This document shows, piece by piece, positions 23,886 to 31,795 of a stretch of 39,996 nt of DNA (its first letter is position 1; each line of letters opens with the position of its first letter). The stretch lies in assembly GCA_023432005.1 (NCBI GenBank), contig JAEYVF010000102.1:1-39996 (forward strand), written 5' to 3'. The notes beneath the pieces are model-generated. The model saw only the letters and a program-made list of their open reading frames with translations, was not told the origin of the DNA and ran no database searches. The position numbers were made by a program, and so were the translations under genes. The DNA is from Actinomycetes bacterium. GTDB lineage: Bacteria; Actinomycetota; Actinomycetes; Actinomycetales; Microbacteriaceae.

Positions 23886-25562
23886 TCACGCTTCGATCAC
23901 GACGGGGATGATCATGGGGCGCCTGCGGTGCTGGGTGTTCACCCAGCGGCCGACCGTGCGGCGCACCGCCTGGCTGAAGCCGTGCTGGTCGTTCACGCCG
24001 TTGCGCGCCGCCTCGGCGAGCGCCGCCACGATCTGCGGGCGCACGTCGTCGAAGACCGACTCGTCCTCCGCGAAACCGCGCGCCTGGATCTCGGGCCCGA
24101 CGATGACCTTGCCGGTCTGACGGTCGATCGCCACGAAGATCGAGATGAAGCCCTCCTCCGCGAGGATGCGGCGGTCCTTGAGGTCGGCATCCGTGATCTC
24201 GCCGACGGTGGAGCCGTCGACATACACGTAGCCGACATCGAGCTGGCCCGTCACGCGCGCGACACCGTCCGCGAGGTCGATCACCACGCCGTTCTCGCCG
24301 ACGACGATGTTCTCGCGCGGCACGCCCGTCTCCACGGCGAGGTCGGCGGATGCCGTGAGCATGCGGTACTCCCCGTGCACGGGGAAGACGTTGCGCGGCT
24401 TCAGGATGTTGTAGCAGTAGAGCAGCTCGCCCGCGGCGGCGTGACCCGACACGTGCACCCGGGCGGAGCCCTTGTGCACGACGTTCGCACCGAGCTTCGT
24501 GAGCCCGTTGATGACGCGGTAGACGGCGTTCTCGTTGCCCGGGATGAGGCTCGACGCGAGGATCACGGTATCGCCCGCGCCGACCTCGATGCGGTGGTCG
24601 CCGTTGGCCATGCGCGCGAGCACGGCCATCGGCTCCCCCTGCGAGCCCGTGCTCATGAACACGACGCGGTCGTCGGGCAGCTCGAGCGCCGTCTTGAGGT
24701 CGACGAGCACGCCGTCGGGCACCTTGAGATAGCCGAGCTCGGCCGCGATCCCCATGTTGCGCACCATCGAGCGGCCGACGAGGGCGACGACGCGCTCGTT
24801 GGCGGCCGCGGCATCCAGCACCTGCTGCACGCGGTGCACGTGGCTCGAGAAGCTCGCCACGATGACGCGCTTCGGGGACTTCGCGATGACGCGCTCGAGC
24901 ACGGGCCCGATCTCGCGCTCGAGCGCGGTGAACCCGGGGATGTCGGCGTTCGTCGAGTCGGGGAGGAAGAGATCGACCCCCTCCTCGCCGAGGCGGGCGA
25001 ACGCGCGCAGGTCGGTGATGCGGCCGTCGAGCGGCAGCTGGTCCATCTTGAAGTCGCCCGTGTGGAGCACGAGACCCGCGGCCGTGCGGATGACGACCGC
25101 GAGCGCATCCGGGATCGAGTGGTTGACGGCGATGTACTCGAGGTCGAACGGGCCGAGCGCCGTGCGCCCGCCCTCCTTCACGACGTGCGTGATCGGGCTG
25201 ATGCGGTGCTCCTTGAGCTTCGCCTCGACGAGCGCGAGGGTGAGCTTCGAGCCGTACAGCGGGATGTCGCCGCGGAGCTTGAGCAGGTACGGCACGGCTC
25301 CGATGTGATCCTCGTGGCCGTGCGTGAGCACGACGCCGAGCACGTCGTCGAGCCGCTCACGGATGGAATCGAAGTCGGGCAGGATCAGGTCGACGCCCGG
25401 GTGGTTCTCCTCGGGGAACAGCACGCCGACGTCGACGATGAGCAGCTTGCCGTCGATCTCGTAGACGGTCATGTTGCGACCGACCTCGCCGACGCCGCCG
25501 AGCGGGATCACGCGAAGGGCGCCGGGCGCGAGCTCCGGCGGGGACACGACGTCGATGGCCAT
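23886..25562 (-). CDS. rnj: Ribonuclease J
   Basis: A 558-residue metallo-beta-lactamase/beta-CASP RNase with both endo- and 5'-3' exonuclease activity, acting on mRNA decay and rRNA maturation. Zinc-binding THGHEDHIG with His81, His83, Asp85 and His86; later HTGDFKMD, the beta-CASP motifs FSSHVHRVQQ and STGSQGEP, and VHVSGHAAAGEL. A C-terminal oligomerisation domain follows. GAGGAGG lies five bases before the ATG. It follows dapA by 17 bases, as in M. tuberculosis (Rv2752c-dapA), so the two share a transcript. Confidence 0.96.
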   Translation of the reverse strand: MAIDVVSPPELAPGALRVIPLGGVGEVGRNMTVYEIDGKLLIVDVGVLFPEENHPGVDLILPDFDSIRERLDDVLGVVLTHGHEDHIGAVPYLLKLRGDIPLYGSKLTLALVEAKLKEHRISPITHVVKEGGRTALGPFDLEYIAVNHSIPDALAVVIRTAAGLVLHTGDFKMDQLPLDGRITDLRAFARLGEEGVDLFLPDSTNADIPGFTALEREIGPVLERVIAKSPKRVIVASFSSHVHRVQQVLDAAAANERVVALVGRSMVRNMGIAAELGYLKVPDGVLVDLKTALELPDDRVVFMSTGSQGEPMAVLARMANGDHRIEVGAGDTVILASSLIPGNENAVYRVINGLTKLGANVVHKGSARVHVSGHAAAGELLYCYNILKPRNVFPVHGEYRMLTASADLAVETGVPRENIVVGENGVVIDLADGVARVTGQLDVGYVYVDGSTVGEITDADLKDRRILAEEGFISIFVAIDRQTGKVIVGPEIQARGFAEDESVFDDVRPQIVAALAEAARNGVNDQHGFSQAVRRTVGRWVNTQHRRRPMIIPVVIEA

Positions 25563-25579
25563 GGAGGCCTCCTCGGGGT

Positions 25580-26557
25580 CTAGCGGGTGGTGCCGGCGAC
25601 CTTGGGGAGCGCGCCGCCTGCGGCTGCGTTCCGGTCGGGGCGGAAGTTGCTGAAGTCGACGCCCTCGATCTCGCGGACGAGCGCGATCTCGTCCTCGATG
25701 AGGGCGGCCTCCGACTCCTCGGGACCCACGAGCGGCAGACGCACGCGCGGGCTCGAGATGCGGCCGAGTCCGTGCAGGATGTACTTCGTCGCGACGGTAC
25801 CCGGCACGTGCGTCATCGTCGCGCGGACGAGGGGCTCGAGCGCGCGGTGCGCCGCGGTCGCGGTCTTCAGGTCGTTGGCGTTCACGGCGTCGATCATCGT
25901 GCGGTAGGGCGCCGGGGCGATGTTGGCCGTCACGCCGATGAGGCCCGTGCCGCCGATCGCGAGGGTCGGCAGCGCGTTCGCGTCGTCGCCCGCGAAGTAC
26001 AGCAGGTCGGTCTGGTTCATGACGCGGCTGACCTCGGACAGGTCGCCCTTGGCATCCTTGACCGCGCGGATGTTGGGGTGCTTCGCGGCGCGCAGCATCG
26101 TCTCGTACCTGATCGGCACGCCCGTGCGGCCGGGGATGTCGTAGAGGATCACCGGGAGGTCGGTCGCGTCCGCGACGAGGCGGAAGTGCGTGAGGATGCC
26201 CGCCTGGGTGGGCTTGTTGTAGTACGGCGTGACGATCATGATGCCGTCGGCGCCGACCTTCTCGCTCTTCTTGTAGAGCTCGATGGCATGCGCGGTCTCG
26301 TTCGAGCCGCCTCCCGTGATGATCTTCGCGCGGCCCGCGGCGACATCCTTCGCGACCTCGACGAGCTTGACCTTCTCGGGGTCGGTGAGGGTGCTGGTCT
26401 CACCGGTGGTTCCGGTGACGACGATGCCGTCGGCTCCGTGCGACACGACGTGATCCACGTGCTTCTCCACGTCGGCCCAGTCCACCTCGCCGTCGGCCGT
26501 GAACGGGGTCACGAGCGCGACGAGCACCTGTCCGAAGGGGTTCTCTGGCGTCGACAC
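25580..26557 (-). CDS. dapA: 4-hydroxy-tetrahydrodipicolinate synthase
   Basis: A 325-residue aldolase condensing pyruvate and aspartate semialdehyde, the first committed step to lysine and diaminopimelate. Features: VTGTTGETSTL (47-57), catalytic Tyr139 in ILYDIPGRTG, and Schiff-base Lys167 in IRAVKDAKGD. The C-terminal tail (about 300-325) is slightly longer than in E. coli. The GTG start at 26557 is seven bases from TAGCCT (26570-26565), so a leaderless mRNA is likely. rnj follows. Confidence 0.95.
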   Translation of the reverse strand: MSTPENPFGQVLVALVTPFTADGEVDWADVEKHVDHVVSHGADGIVVTGTTGETSTLTDPEKVKLVEVAKDVAAGRAKIITGGGSNETAHAIELYKKSEKVGADGIMIVTPYYNKPTQAGILTHFRLVADATDLPVILYDIPGRTGVPIRYETMLRAAKHPNIRAVKDAKGDLSEVSRVMNQTDLLYFAGDDANALPTLAIGGTGLIGVTANIAPAPYRTMIDAVNANDLKTATAAHRALEPLVRATMTHVPGTVATKYILHGLGRISSPRVRLPLVGPEESEAALIEDEIALVREIEGVDFSNFRPDRNAAAGGALPKVAGTTR

Positions 26558-26564
26558 GGTCTAC

Positions 26565-26570
26565 AGGCTA
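26565..26570 (-). promoter_or_regulatory. -10 element for dapA (leaderless type)
   Basis: TAGCCT lies seven bases before the GTG. It would drive dapA-rnj. No clear -35. Confidence 0.45.
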
Positions 26571-26647
26571 GCGGTTGGCTCGGAAGTCCTTCACACGCCG
26601 GCGGCGCACCGTCCTAGGGTGAGGGCACCATCCGAAAGGCGGCGGCC

Positions 26648-27706
26648 ATGGATACCACCCCGCGCCTGCTCCAGGCAGGCCCGTTCCGATTCGGCTTCAT
26701 CGCGGCGTCGGGGGTGCTGCTCGCCCTCGCCCTGGGGTTCGCCGTCGCGTCGCTCGCCCAGGCGCTGACCCTCATCTTCCTCGCGCTCTTCATCTCCCTC
26801 GGTCTCAAGCCCCTCGTCTGGCGCCTCGAGCGGTTCGGGCTGTCGAAGGTCGTGGCGCTCCTCATCGTGCTCGCCGGCTTCCTCGTGCTCGTGGCGCTGC
26901 TCGTGTGGCTCGTCGTGCCCGTCGTGGTCGACGAGCTCGGCAAGCTCATCAACTACCTCCCGGAGGGACTCGATCAGATCGAGCATCAGGAGTGGTTCGA
27001 GTCGCTCAACGCGAGCTTCGGCGGCGTGCTCACCGGGTTCGTCGAGCTGCTGCAGGAGACCGTGGCCGACCCCGCCTTCTGGCTGACCGTCGGCGGCGGA
27101 GCGCTGCGTATCGGCCTCGGCGTCGTGAACGGCGTGTTCTCGGTGATCTTCGTCGTCGCGCTCACCCTGTACTTCGTCATCGGTCACGACCAGATGAAGG
27201 AGGCGCTCGTGCGGCTCGTGCCGTCGAGCAAGCGCGGCTCCTTCCGCGAGATCGCGGAGCAGATCATCACCTCGGTCGGGCGCTACCTCAACGGCATGGT
27301 GATCCTCGCCATCATGAACGCCCTGTTCACGTTCATCGTGCTCACGGCCGTCGGGGTGCGCTACGCGGGCCTGCTCGCCGCGCTCGCGCTGCCGATCACC
27401 TTCATCCCACTCGTCGGCTCGGTCATCTCGACGATCATCTGCACGACGGTCGCGTTCTTCACGTCGCCGAGCGTCGGACTCATCACCCTCATCTCGCTGC
27501 TCGTCTACATGCAGGTCGAGGCGTACGTGCTCACACCGCGCATCGTCGGGAAGGCGATCCAGATCCCGGGGTCGCTCGTGCTCATCGGCGCGCTCATCGG
27601 CGGCACCCTGCTCGGGCTGCTCGGCGCCCTCGTCGCGTGCCCCGTGTCGGCGTCGCTCGTGCTGATCGTCAAGAAGGTGATCATGCCGATCCAGGACGCC
27701 AAGTAG
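26648..27706 (+). CDS. AI-2E family transporter
   Basis: A 352-residue polytopic membrane protein of the AI-2E (TqsA/PerM) family. About seven membrane segments: two or three at 15-90, a soluble loop (95-140), one at 143-175 and a cluster at 205-345 with the family motif region LPITFIPLVGSVIST and PRIVGKAIQIPGSLVLIGALIGG. These proteins export small molecules or exchange Na+/H+; the substrate cannot be read here. Its -10 TAGGGT (26615-26620) leaves a short leader with GAAAGG eight bases before the ATG. The gene is inserted between dapA and thyX, which are neighbours in M. tuberculosis. Confidence 0.88.
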   Translation: MDTTPRLLQAGPFRFGFIAASGVLLALALGFAVASLAQALTLIFLALFISLGLKPLVWRLERFGLSKVVALLIVLAGFLVLVALLVWLVVPVVVDELGKLINYLPEGLDQIEHQEWFESLNASFGGVLTGFVELLQETVADPAFWLTVGGGALRIGLGVVNGVFSVIFVVALTLYFVIGHDQMKEALVRLVPSSKRGSFREIAEQIITSVGRYLNGMVILAIMNALFTFIVLTAVGVRYAGLLAALALPITFIPLVGSVISTIICTTVAFFTSPSVGLITLISLLVYMQVEAYVLTPRIVGKAIQIPGSLVLIGALIGGTLLGLLGALVACPVSASLVLIVKKVIMPIQDAK

Positions 27707-27718
27707 GCGCCGGCCGTG

Positions 27719-27843
27719 TCCCATCTCAAGGATTGCGGCATCCGATCTCAAGGATCCGATGTGGCGAGTGGGGCCCGAGACAGTCGGTGAGCAGGATGTG
27801 GCGCCCGAGCCCTTGAGATGGGATGGCCGCCTCCTTGAGATGA
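27719..27843. repeat. Left cluster of CCTTGAGATGGGA repeats
   Basis: Four copies of a repeat with core CCTTGAGATGGGA. Two are inverted (27719-27734; 27741-27755 with one change) and two direct (27810-27824; 27831-27843, truncated). The inverted pair precedes the direct pair, so the RNA could fold into a long hairpin. They fill the gap between the convergent AI-2E and DUF559 genes and may serve as terminator. The rest of the gap (27844-27906) shows nothing. Confidence 0.8.
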
Positions 27844-27906
27844 CGCGACGTACGGCATGTCGGGCGTGTCAGGAGCCGACCGAACCGGCGCGGTGCGGCG
27901 CGTGGG

Positions 27907-28755
27907 TCAGGCCGCGTCGCCGCGGGATACCGCCGCGAGCACGGCCGCTTCGACGGCCGGCCACCCGTGCACCACTTGGCGGTAGCTGAACCGCAGGATG
28001 CGGTAGCCACGAGCCGTGAGACGCGCGTCCCTCGCGTAGTCGCGCTCCCTCTCGTGGAACTCGCGGCCGTCGACCTCGACCACGAGACGATCGCCGAGTA
28101 CGAAGTCCACGCGGTCGCGCCCGATCTGCATCTGCTGTCGGATGCGGACACCGAAGACGTTCGCGCGGAAGAGAAACACAGCCTCGGTGACGCTGCCCGA
28201 CAGTCCATGTGCGCGCGACAGGGCCACGACGGATGCGAGCGGCAGCCCGGCACACGCGCGCGCCGCATCTGCTCGGCGGACAACGCCACCGGTGAGCGCG
28301 GATTCCCACGCGATGAACGCGCTCTCGACCCCACGGCAGTTCGCAAGCTCGCGTATCGCGTCAGGCACGTCGACCATGAGCCGCCCGCCAGGCGTCGCGT
28401 GGTCCGTCCAGTGCACCCTCGCGCCCGGTTGCGGCGCTCGCGCCTTGTAGTCGCGGGGGTCGCGCAGCTGGCAAGCGTTCGGACGCACGGCGACGTGCAC
28501 CTCCGACGGGCGCTCGAGCACCCACAGTCCCGCCGCCTCGACCGCAGTCACGCATGTCGCGCGGCCGCCGACGCGGGCGCAATCCGCGATGGCGGCGGGC
28601 GTGTCCGGAAGGATGTACCAGCCCTTGCGGATGCGGCGGATAGCCCCGGCTCGCACCGCGAGCCTCACCGCTTCGCGTCCGAAGCCGGCAGCGTGAAGCT
28701 CGTGAGCTGCAGCAAGACCCCCTAGTTCACGGATGCGACTCGCAGGACTCGACAT
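27907..28755 (-). CDS. Winged-helix plus DUF559-type nuclease protein
   Basis: A 282-residue protein. The N-terminus (about 1-60: RIRELGGLAAAHELHAAGFGREAVRLAVRAGAIRRIRKGWY) looks like the AbiEi-type winged helix. The middle is a helical/beta linker. The C-terminus (about 188-275) is a DUF559/Vsr-like PD-(D/E)xK nuclease fold: a helix Glu191, then Asp217 in RDRVDFVLG and Glu227-x-Asp229 in VVEVDGREFHE, with a closing RILRFSYRQVV strand. Such proteins are common as single genes in actinomycetes and have no known job. There is no methylase or toxin partner next to it. Repeat clusters lie on both sides. The hexamer before the ATG is CATCGT, a weak -10. Confidence 0.8.
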   Translation of the reverse strand: MSSPASRIRELGGLAAAHELHAAGFGREAVRLAVRAGAIRRIRKGWYILPDTPAAIADCARVGGRATCVTAVEAAGLWVLERPSEVHVAVRPNACQLRDPRDYKARAPQPGARVHWTDHATPGGRLMVDVPDAIRELANCRGVESAFIAWESALTGGVVRRADAARACAGLPLASVVALSRAHGLSGSVTEAVFLFRANVFGVRIRQQMQIGRDRVDFVLGDRLVVEVDGREFHERERDYARDARLTARGYRILRFSYRQVVHGWPAVEAAVLAAVSRGDAA

Positions 28756-28888
28756 GGCCCGACGATGGCGCGTGCCGCGCAGCCGCTTGCCGATGGATGC
28801 CCACCGCGTGGAGACGCAGCCGCAGCCGGCGCTGGGGACGACGCGACTGCCACATCCGATGCCTGGCCAGGCGAGTTACCCTCGGCCG

Positions 28889-29044
28889 ATCCCATCTCAA
28901 GGAATGACACCGCCCATCTCGAGGACGGGGTCGCCCCAGAAGGCTTCTTCAGCCCGTCGGGTCGACGCGAGCCCCACCAGCTCCTTGAGATGGGACGCGC
29001 GACTCCTTGAGATGGGATACGCGACTCCTTGAGATGGGATACGC
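28889..29044. repeat. Right cluster of CCTTGAGATGGGA repeats with a 22-base tandem array
   Basis: Five copies of the same repeat as in the left cluster: two inverted (28889-28903; 28913-28925 with one change), then three direct copies in a tandem array of 22-base units (28979-29000, 29001-29022, 29023-29044). The last two units are identical. The array ends 13 bases before the thyX stop. The whole 301-base gap 28756-29056 holds no gene; besides the repeats it has a palindrome GCCTGGCCAGGC at 28861-28872. Confidence 0.85.
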
Positions 29045-29056
29045 GAAAGCTGGCGG

Positions 29057-29803
29057 CTACGGCGCGACGCGCCCGTTCGCCTGGAACGCCGCGTGGGTGA
29101 GCGGCATGAGCTCGGCCCACGACGCCTCCATCTGCTCCGCGACCATCTCGATCTCGCGCTGCGGGAACGAGGGGAAGTGCGATTCCGGGTGCTTCGTGCG
29201 CAACGACAGGAAGTTCATGAGCGAGCGGGCGTTCATCGTGACGTACATCGAGGAGTAGGTCGACACGGGAAGCACGCCGCGCGCGACCTCGCGCGCGATG
29301 CCCGCGTCGAGCATCCGCTGGTAGGCCGCATAGGCGAACTCGGCGGCGGCCTTCGACTCGGCGACCGCGAGCTCTGTCTGCTCGGCCGTGCCCTCGACGA
29401 ACTCGTAGGCACCGGGCTTGCCGACCTGCACGAGGCGACGCTCGGGGCCGGGCACGTAGAACACAGGGCGCAGCTCGCGGTAGCGGCCGGACTCCTCGTT
29501 GTAGGAGGCGATGCGGTGCCGCATGAACTCGCGGAACACGAAGATGGGCGCCTGCACGTAGAACGTCATCGAGTTGTGCTCGAACGGCGAGCCATGGCGG
29601 TCGCGCATGAGGTAGTTGATGAGGCCCCGGTCGCGATCGGTCGCCTCGGTGCCCGCGGCGGCCGCGTCGAGAATCTTCTCGCCCTGGGTCGACACGCGCG
29701 CCGCGAACAGCACGTCGGAGTCGTGGGCGCTCGCTCGGACGAGCTCGACCGTCATGTCGGAACGGAACTGGATGGGGGTCGCGTCGCTCGTGGTCTCCGG
29801 CAC
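29057..29803 (-). CDS. thyX: Flavin-dependent thymidylate synthase
   Basis: A 248-residue ThyX that methylates dUMP to dTMP using FAD and methylenetetrahydrofolate. The signature RHR-x7-S is at 95-105 (RHRIASYNEES), followed by GRYRELRPVFYVP. HGSPFEHNSMTFYV near 70-83 and the C-terminal NARSLMNFLSLRT are also typical. The GTG at 29803 is chosen because TATCGT (29816-29811) lies seven bases upstream, which fits a leaderless mRNA; an in-frame GTG three codons upstream is the alternative. The much longer open frame upstream is antisense to the thioredoxin gene. Confidence 0.93.
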   Translation of the reverse strand: MPETTSDATPIQFRSDMTVELVRASAHDSDVLFAARVSTQGEKILDAAAAGTEATDRDRGLINYLMRDRHGSPFEHNSMTFYVQAPIFVFREFMRHRIASYNEESGRYRELRPVFYVPGPERRLVQVGKPGAYEFVEGTAEQTELAVAESKAAAEFAYAAYQRMLDAGIAREVARGVLPVSTYSSMYVTMNARSLMNFLSLRTKHPESHFPSFPQREIEMVAEQMEASWAELMPLTHAAFQANGRVAP

Positions 29804-29810
29804 GGCCCTC

Positions 29811-29816
29811 ACGATA
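29811..29816 (-). promoter_or_regulatory. -10 element for thyX (leaderless type)
   Basis: TATCGT lies seven bases before the GTG at 29803. The divergent thioredoxin promoter is 87 bases away. Confidence 0.45.
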
Positions 29817-29902
29817 TCCGGGGGCGCCGACGCGCGCACCGCGCCGCGCCGCCCCTCCCTGTCACGGGAGGTCGCAGTCGCCGACGGGGCACCGCAGATG
29901 GC

Positions 29903-29908
29903 TACCGT
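29903..29908 (+). promoter_or_regulatory. -10 element for the thioredoxin operon (leaderless type)
   Basis: TACCGT lies six bases before the ATG at 29915. Confidence 0.45.
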
Positions 29909-29914
29909 GGCGCC

Positions 29915-30349
29915 ATGGACCCGCTGCTGGCGCTCGCCGTCGTCGGCGCCCTCGTCGGGGTGACGACCGCCGCCGGCATCGCCTGGCGCGCCGCGCAAGG
30001 TCGGGTGCGCCGCGTCCGCGCGACGGATGCCGTGGTCGTCGACGACATCGCCCTCGCCCCCGCCGCGACCCTCCTGCAGTTCTCGAGCGAGTTCTGCGCG
30101 CCGTGCCGCGCGACCGCGAAGGTGCTCGGCACGATCGCCGAGGCGACGCCGGGCGTCGCGCACGTCGAGATCGACGTAGCGGAGCGGCCGGAGCTCGCGG
30201 CGCGCTTCGGCGTGCTCCAGACCCCGACGACGCTCGTGCTCGACGGCGACGGACGCGCCCGAGCGCGCATCGGCGGCGCCGTGCGCGCGGACGCGCTCCG
30301 CGCCGAGCTCGATCGACTGATCGCCGCACCCGCCCCCGTGACCGCCTGA
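29915..30349 (+). CDS. Membrane-anchored thioredoxin-like protein
   Basis: A 144-residue protein. One N-terminal membrane segment (3-24), then a thioredoxin fold with redox site Cys61-Ala-Pro-Cys64 (QFSSEFCAPCRA), cis-proline region VLQTPTTLVLDG, and a closing helix. The anchor suggests it works at the membrane; topology (inside or outside) is not settled. It leads a plus-strand run with DUF4395 (16 bases later) and OsmC (nine bases after that). The pairing of a thioredoxin with DUF4395 is common in actinomycetes and points to a shared thiol-based job. Confidence 0.88.
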   Translation: MDPLLALAVVGALVGVTTAAGIAWRAAQGRVRRVRATDAVVVDDIALAPAATLLQFSSEFCAPCRATAKVLGTIAEATPGVAHVEIDVAERPELAARFGVLQTPTTLVLDGDGRARARIGGAVRADALRAELDRLIAAPAPVTA

Positions 30350-30365
30350 CCTTCGAGGAGCAGAC

Positions 30366-30905
30366 GTGGCCCTGCCGCCCGGACCCACCCGCCCTGCCGC
30401 GATCGATCCGCGCGGAGCGCGCTTCACCGCGAGCGTCACCGCTGTGCTGCTGCTCGCGACGGTCGCGCTCGGACTTGCCGGCGGTACGCCCCTCACGCTC
30501 GGCGAGCGCGCTGCGCAGCCCGCGTTCGCCGTGCTCGTCGTCCTCGCTGCGATCTTCGTGTGGAGCGCCGTCGCGGGCATCACGCGCAATCCGTGGTCGG
30601 CGGTGTTCCGTCGCCTGATCCGGCCGCGACTCGCCGCTCCCGTCGAGCTGGAGGACTCCGCTCCCCCGACCTTCGCGCAGGGCGTGGGCGCCGTCGTGAC
30701 CCTCGCGGGCGTCGCGCTGCACCTCGCGGGGGTCCCGTTCGGGGTCGTCGGAGCCGCCGCGGCGGCGTTCGACGCGGCCTTCCTCAACGCGGCCTTCGGC
30801 TACTGCCTCGGCTGCCAGCTGTACCTGCTGCTCGTGCGTGCGGGCGTCATCCGGAAGCGCGTCTCGGCCGAGCCACCCCTCGACCGTCTCGGGCCTTCGA
30901 CCTAG
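30366..30905 (+). CDS. DUF4395 membrane protein
   Basis: A 179-residue integral membrane protein matching DUF4395: four hydrophobic segments (about 22-40, 52-72, 104-127, 130-165) and a conserved CLGC pair, Cys147/Cys150 in FGYCLGCQLY, at the last segment. GAGGAG precedes the GTG at 30366. Coupled to the thioredoxin gene, it may be that protein's membrane redox partner; this is inference from the CxxC and the neighbour. Its stop codon TAG forms the first half of the OsmC -10. Confidence 0.83.
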   Translation: MALPPGPTRPAAIDPRGARFTASVTAVLLLATVALGLAGGTPLTLGERAAQPAFAVLVVLAAIFVWSAVAGITRNPWSAVFRRLIRPRLAAPVELEDSAPPTFAQGVGAVVTLAGVALHLAGVPFGVVGAAAAAFDAAFLNAAFGYCLGCQLYLLLVRAGVIRKRVSAEPPLDRLGPST

Positions 30906-30908
30906 AGT
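30903..30908 (+). promoter_or_regulatory. -10 element for osmC, overlapping the DUF4395 stop
   Basis: TAGAGT (30903-30908) lies six bases before the ATG at 30915. Its TAG is the DUF4395 stop codon. OsmC could so be made from its own leaderless mRNA as well as from read-through. Confidence 0.45.
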
Positions 30909-30914
30909 GGCCCC

Positions 30915-31340
30915 ATGGCAGTCACGAGCGAAGCGACCACCCTCTGGTTCGGGGACCTGTTCAGCGGATCCGGCACGACCTCCCTCGACTCGAGCGACGC
31001 CGCCGAGTTCCCCGTCACGTGGACGGCGCGCGCCGAGGGCGAGCTCGGCCGCACCAACCCCGAGGAGCTGCTCGGCGCGGCCCACTCCGCGTGCTTCTCG
31101 ATGGCGTTCTCGAACGCCCTCGCGCAGGCCGGCTTCCCGCCGGAGAGCCTCCAGGTGACGGCCGCCGTCACCTTCCAGCCCGGCGAGGGCATCACGGGCA
31201 GCCACCTGCTCGTGAGCGCCAAGGTGCCGGGCATCTCGGAGGCCGACTTCGAGCGGCTCGCCGAGGACGCGAAGGCCAACTGCCCCGTGTCGAAGGCGCT
31301 CGCCGGCATCCCGATCACGCTCGAGGCGAGCCTGGCCTAG
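30915..31340 (+). CDS. OsmC family peroxiredoxin
   Basis: A 141-residue OsmC/Ohr-type protein that reduces organic peroxides with a pair of cysteines. Cys60 lies in the family motif TNPEELLGAAHSACFSMAF and Cys123 in KANCPVSKAL. Length and the closing IPITLEASL fit the OsmC branch. It forms an oxidative-stress cassette with the upstream thioredoxin and DUF4395. Its stop overlaps the convergent membrane-protein gene by four bases. Confidence 0.92.
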   Translation: MAVTSEATTLWFGDLFSGSGTTSLDSSDAAEFPVTWTARAEGELGRTNPEELLGAAHSACFSMAFSNALAQAGFPPESLQVTAAVTFQPGEGITGSHLLVSAKVPGISEADFERLAEDAKANCPVSKALAGIPITLEASLA

Positions 31341-31795
31341 ACGCGCACGTCCGGCGCTCCGCCCCGTTCGAGTCGGATGGCGGTGCGCGTCGCCCAGCGC
31401 GCGCGACGGCGATCGCCCGCGGCGTCGTAGGCGAGCGCGAGCCGGAACCAGGCGCGCCAGTCCTTGGGAGCGGCCTCGACCGCGGCCCGGTAGCGCGGGA
31501 AGACCTCTCCGGCCGCGGCGCGATCGACCCGGCCGCTCGCGCCGACGGGCAGCTGCTCCTCGGGGAGGCCGCCCTCCTCCTCGAGCCGCCGCGCGAGGCG
31601 CTCGGCGCGCATCCCGAACACGATCTCGGCCGCGATGAACCCGCCGCCGAGGAGCGCGAGGACGAGCAGCCCCGCCCCGAGTGCGATCGCGACGCCGTCT
31701 CCCGTGCCGAACAGCACGGTCGCGTAGTAGACGGCGAAGACGAGGTAGAGCGCGAGCAGCGCGGCCATGACGACCGTGCCGATGCGGGTCGTCAT
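31337..31795 (-). CDS. Small membrane protein with a TPR-like C-terminus
   Basis: A 152-residue protein with two membrane segments (about 7-30 and 36-60), a charged stretch (63-90) and a C-terminal helical pair (about 100-140: FPRYRAAVEAAPKDWRAWFRLALAYDAAGDRRRARWATRTAI) that reads as one TPR unit. It should present the TPR to the cytoplasm. The ATG at 31795 overlaps the dapB stop (ATGA), so it is translated with dapB. The partner is unknown. I know no named family. Confidence 0.78.
   Translation of the reverse strand: MTTRIGTVVMAALLALYLVFAVYYATVLFGTGDGVAIALGAGLLVLALLGGGFIAAEIVFGMRAERLARRLEEEGGLPEEQLPVGASGRVDRAAAGEVFPRYRAAVEAAPKDWRAWFRLALAYDAAGDRRRARWATRTAIRLERGGAPDVRV

Noticed and set aside
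27907..28755. AbiE-type toxin-antitoxin pair
   Set aside because: Only the AbiEi-like winged helix is seen; there is no AbiEii nucleotidyltransferase next to it, and the C-terminus is a nuclease fold instead.
28979..29044. Possible mini-CRISPR array
   Set aside because: The 22-base units touch each other without spacers and there are no cas genes.
29057..30787. thyX fused to a long N-terminal extension
   Set aside because: The extra 300 residues are antisense to the thioredoxin and DUF4395 genes, and the ThyX family starts near 29803.
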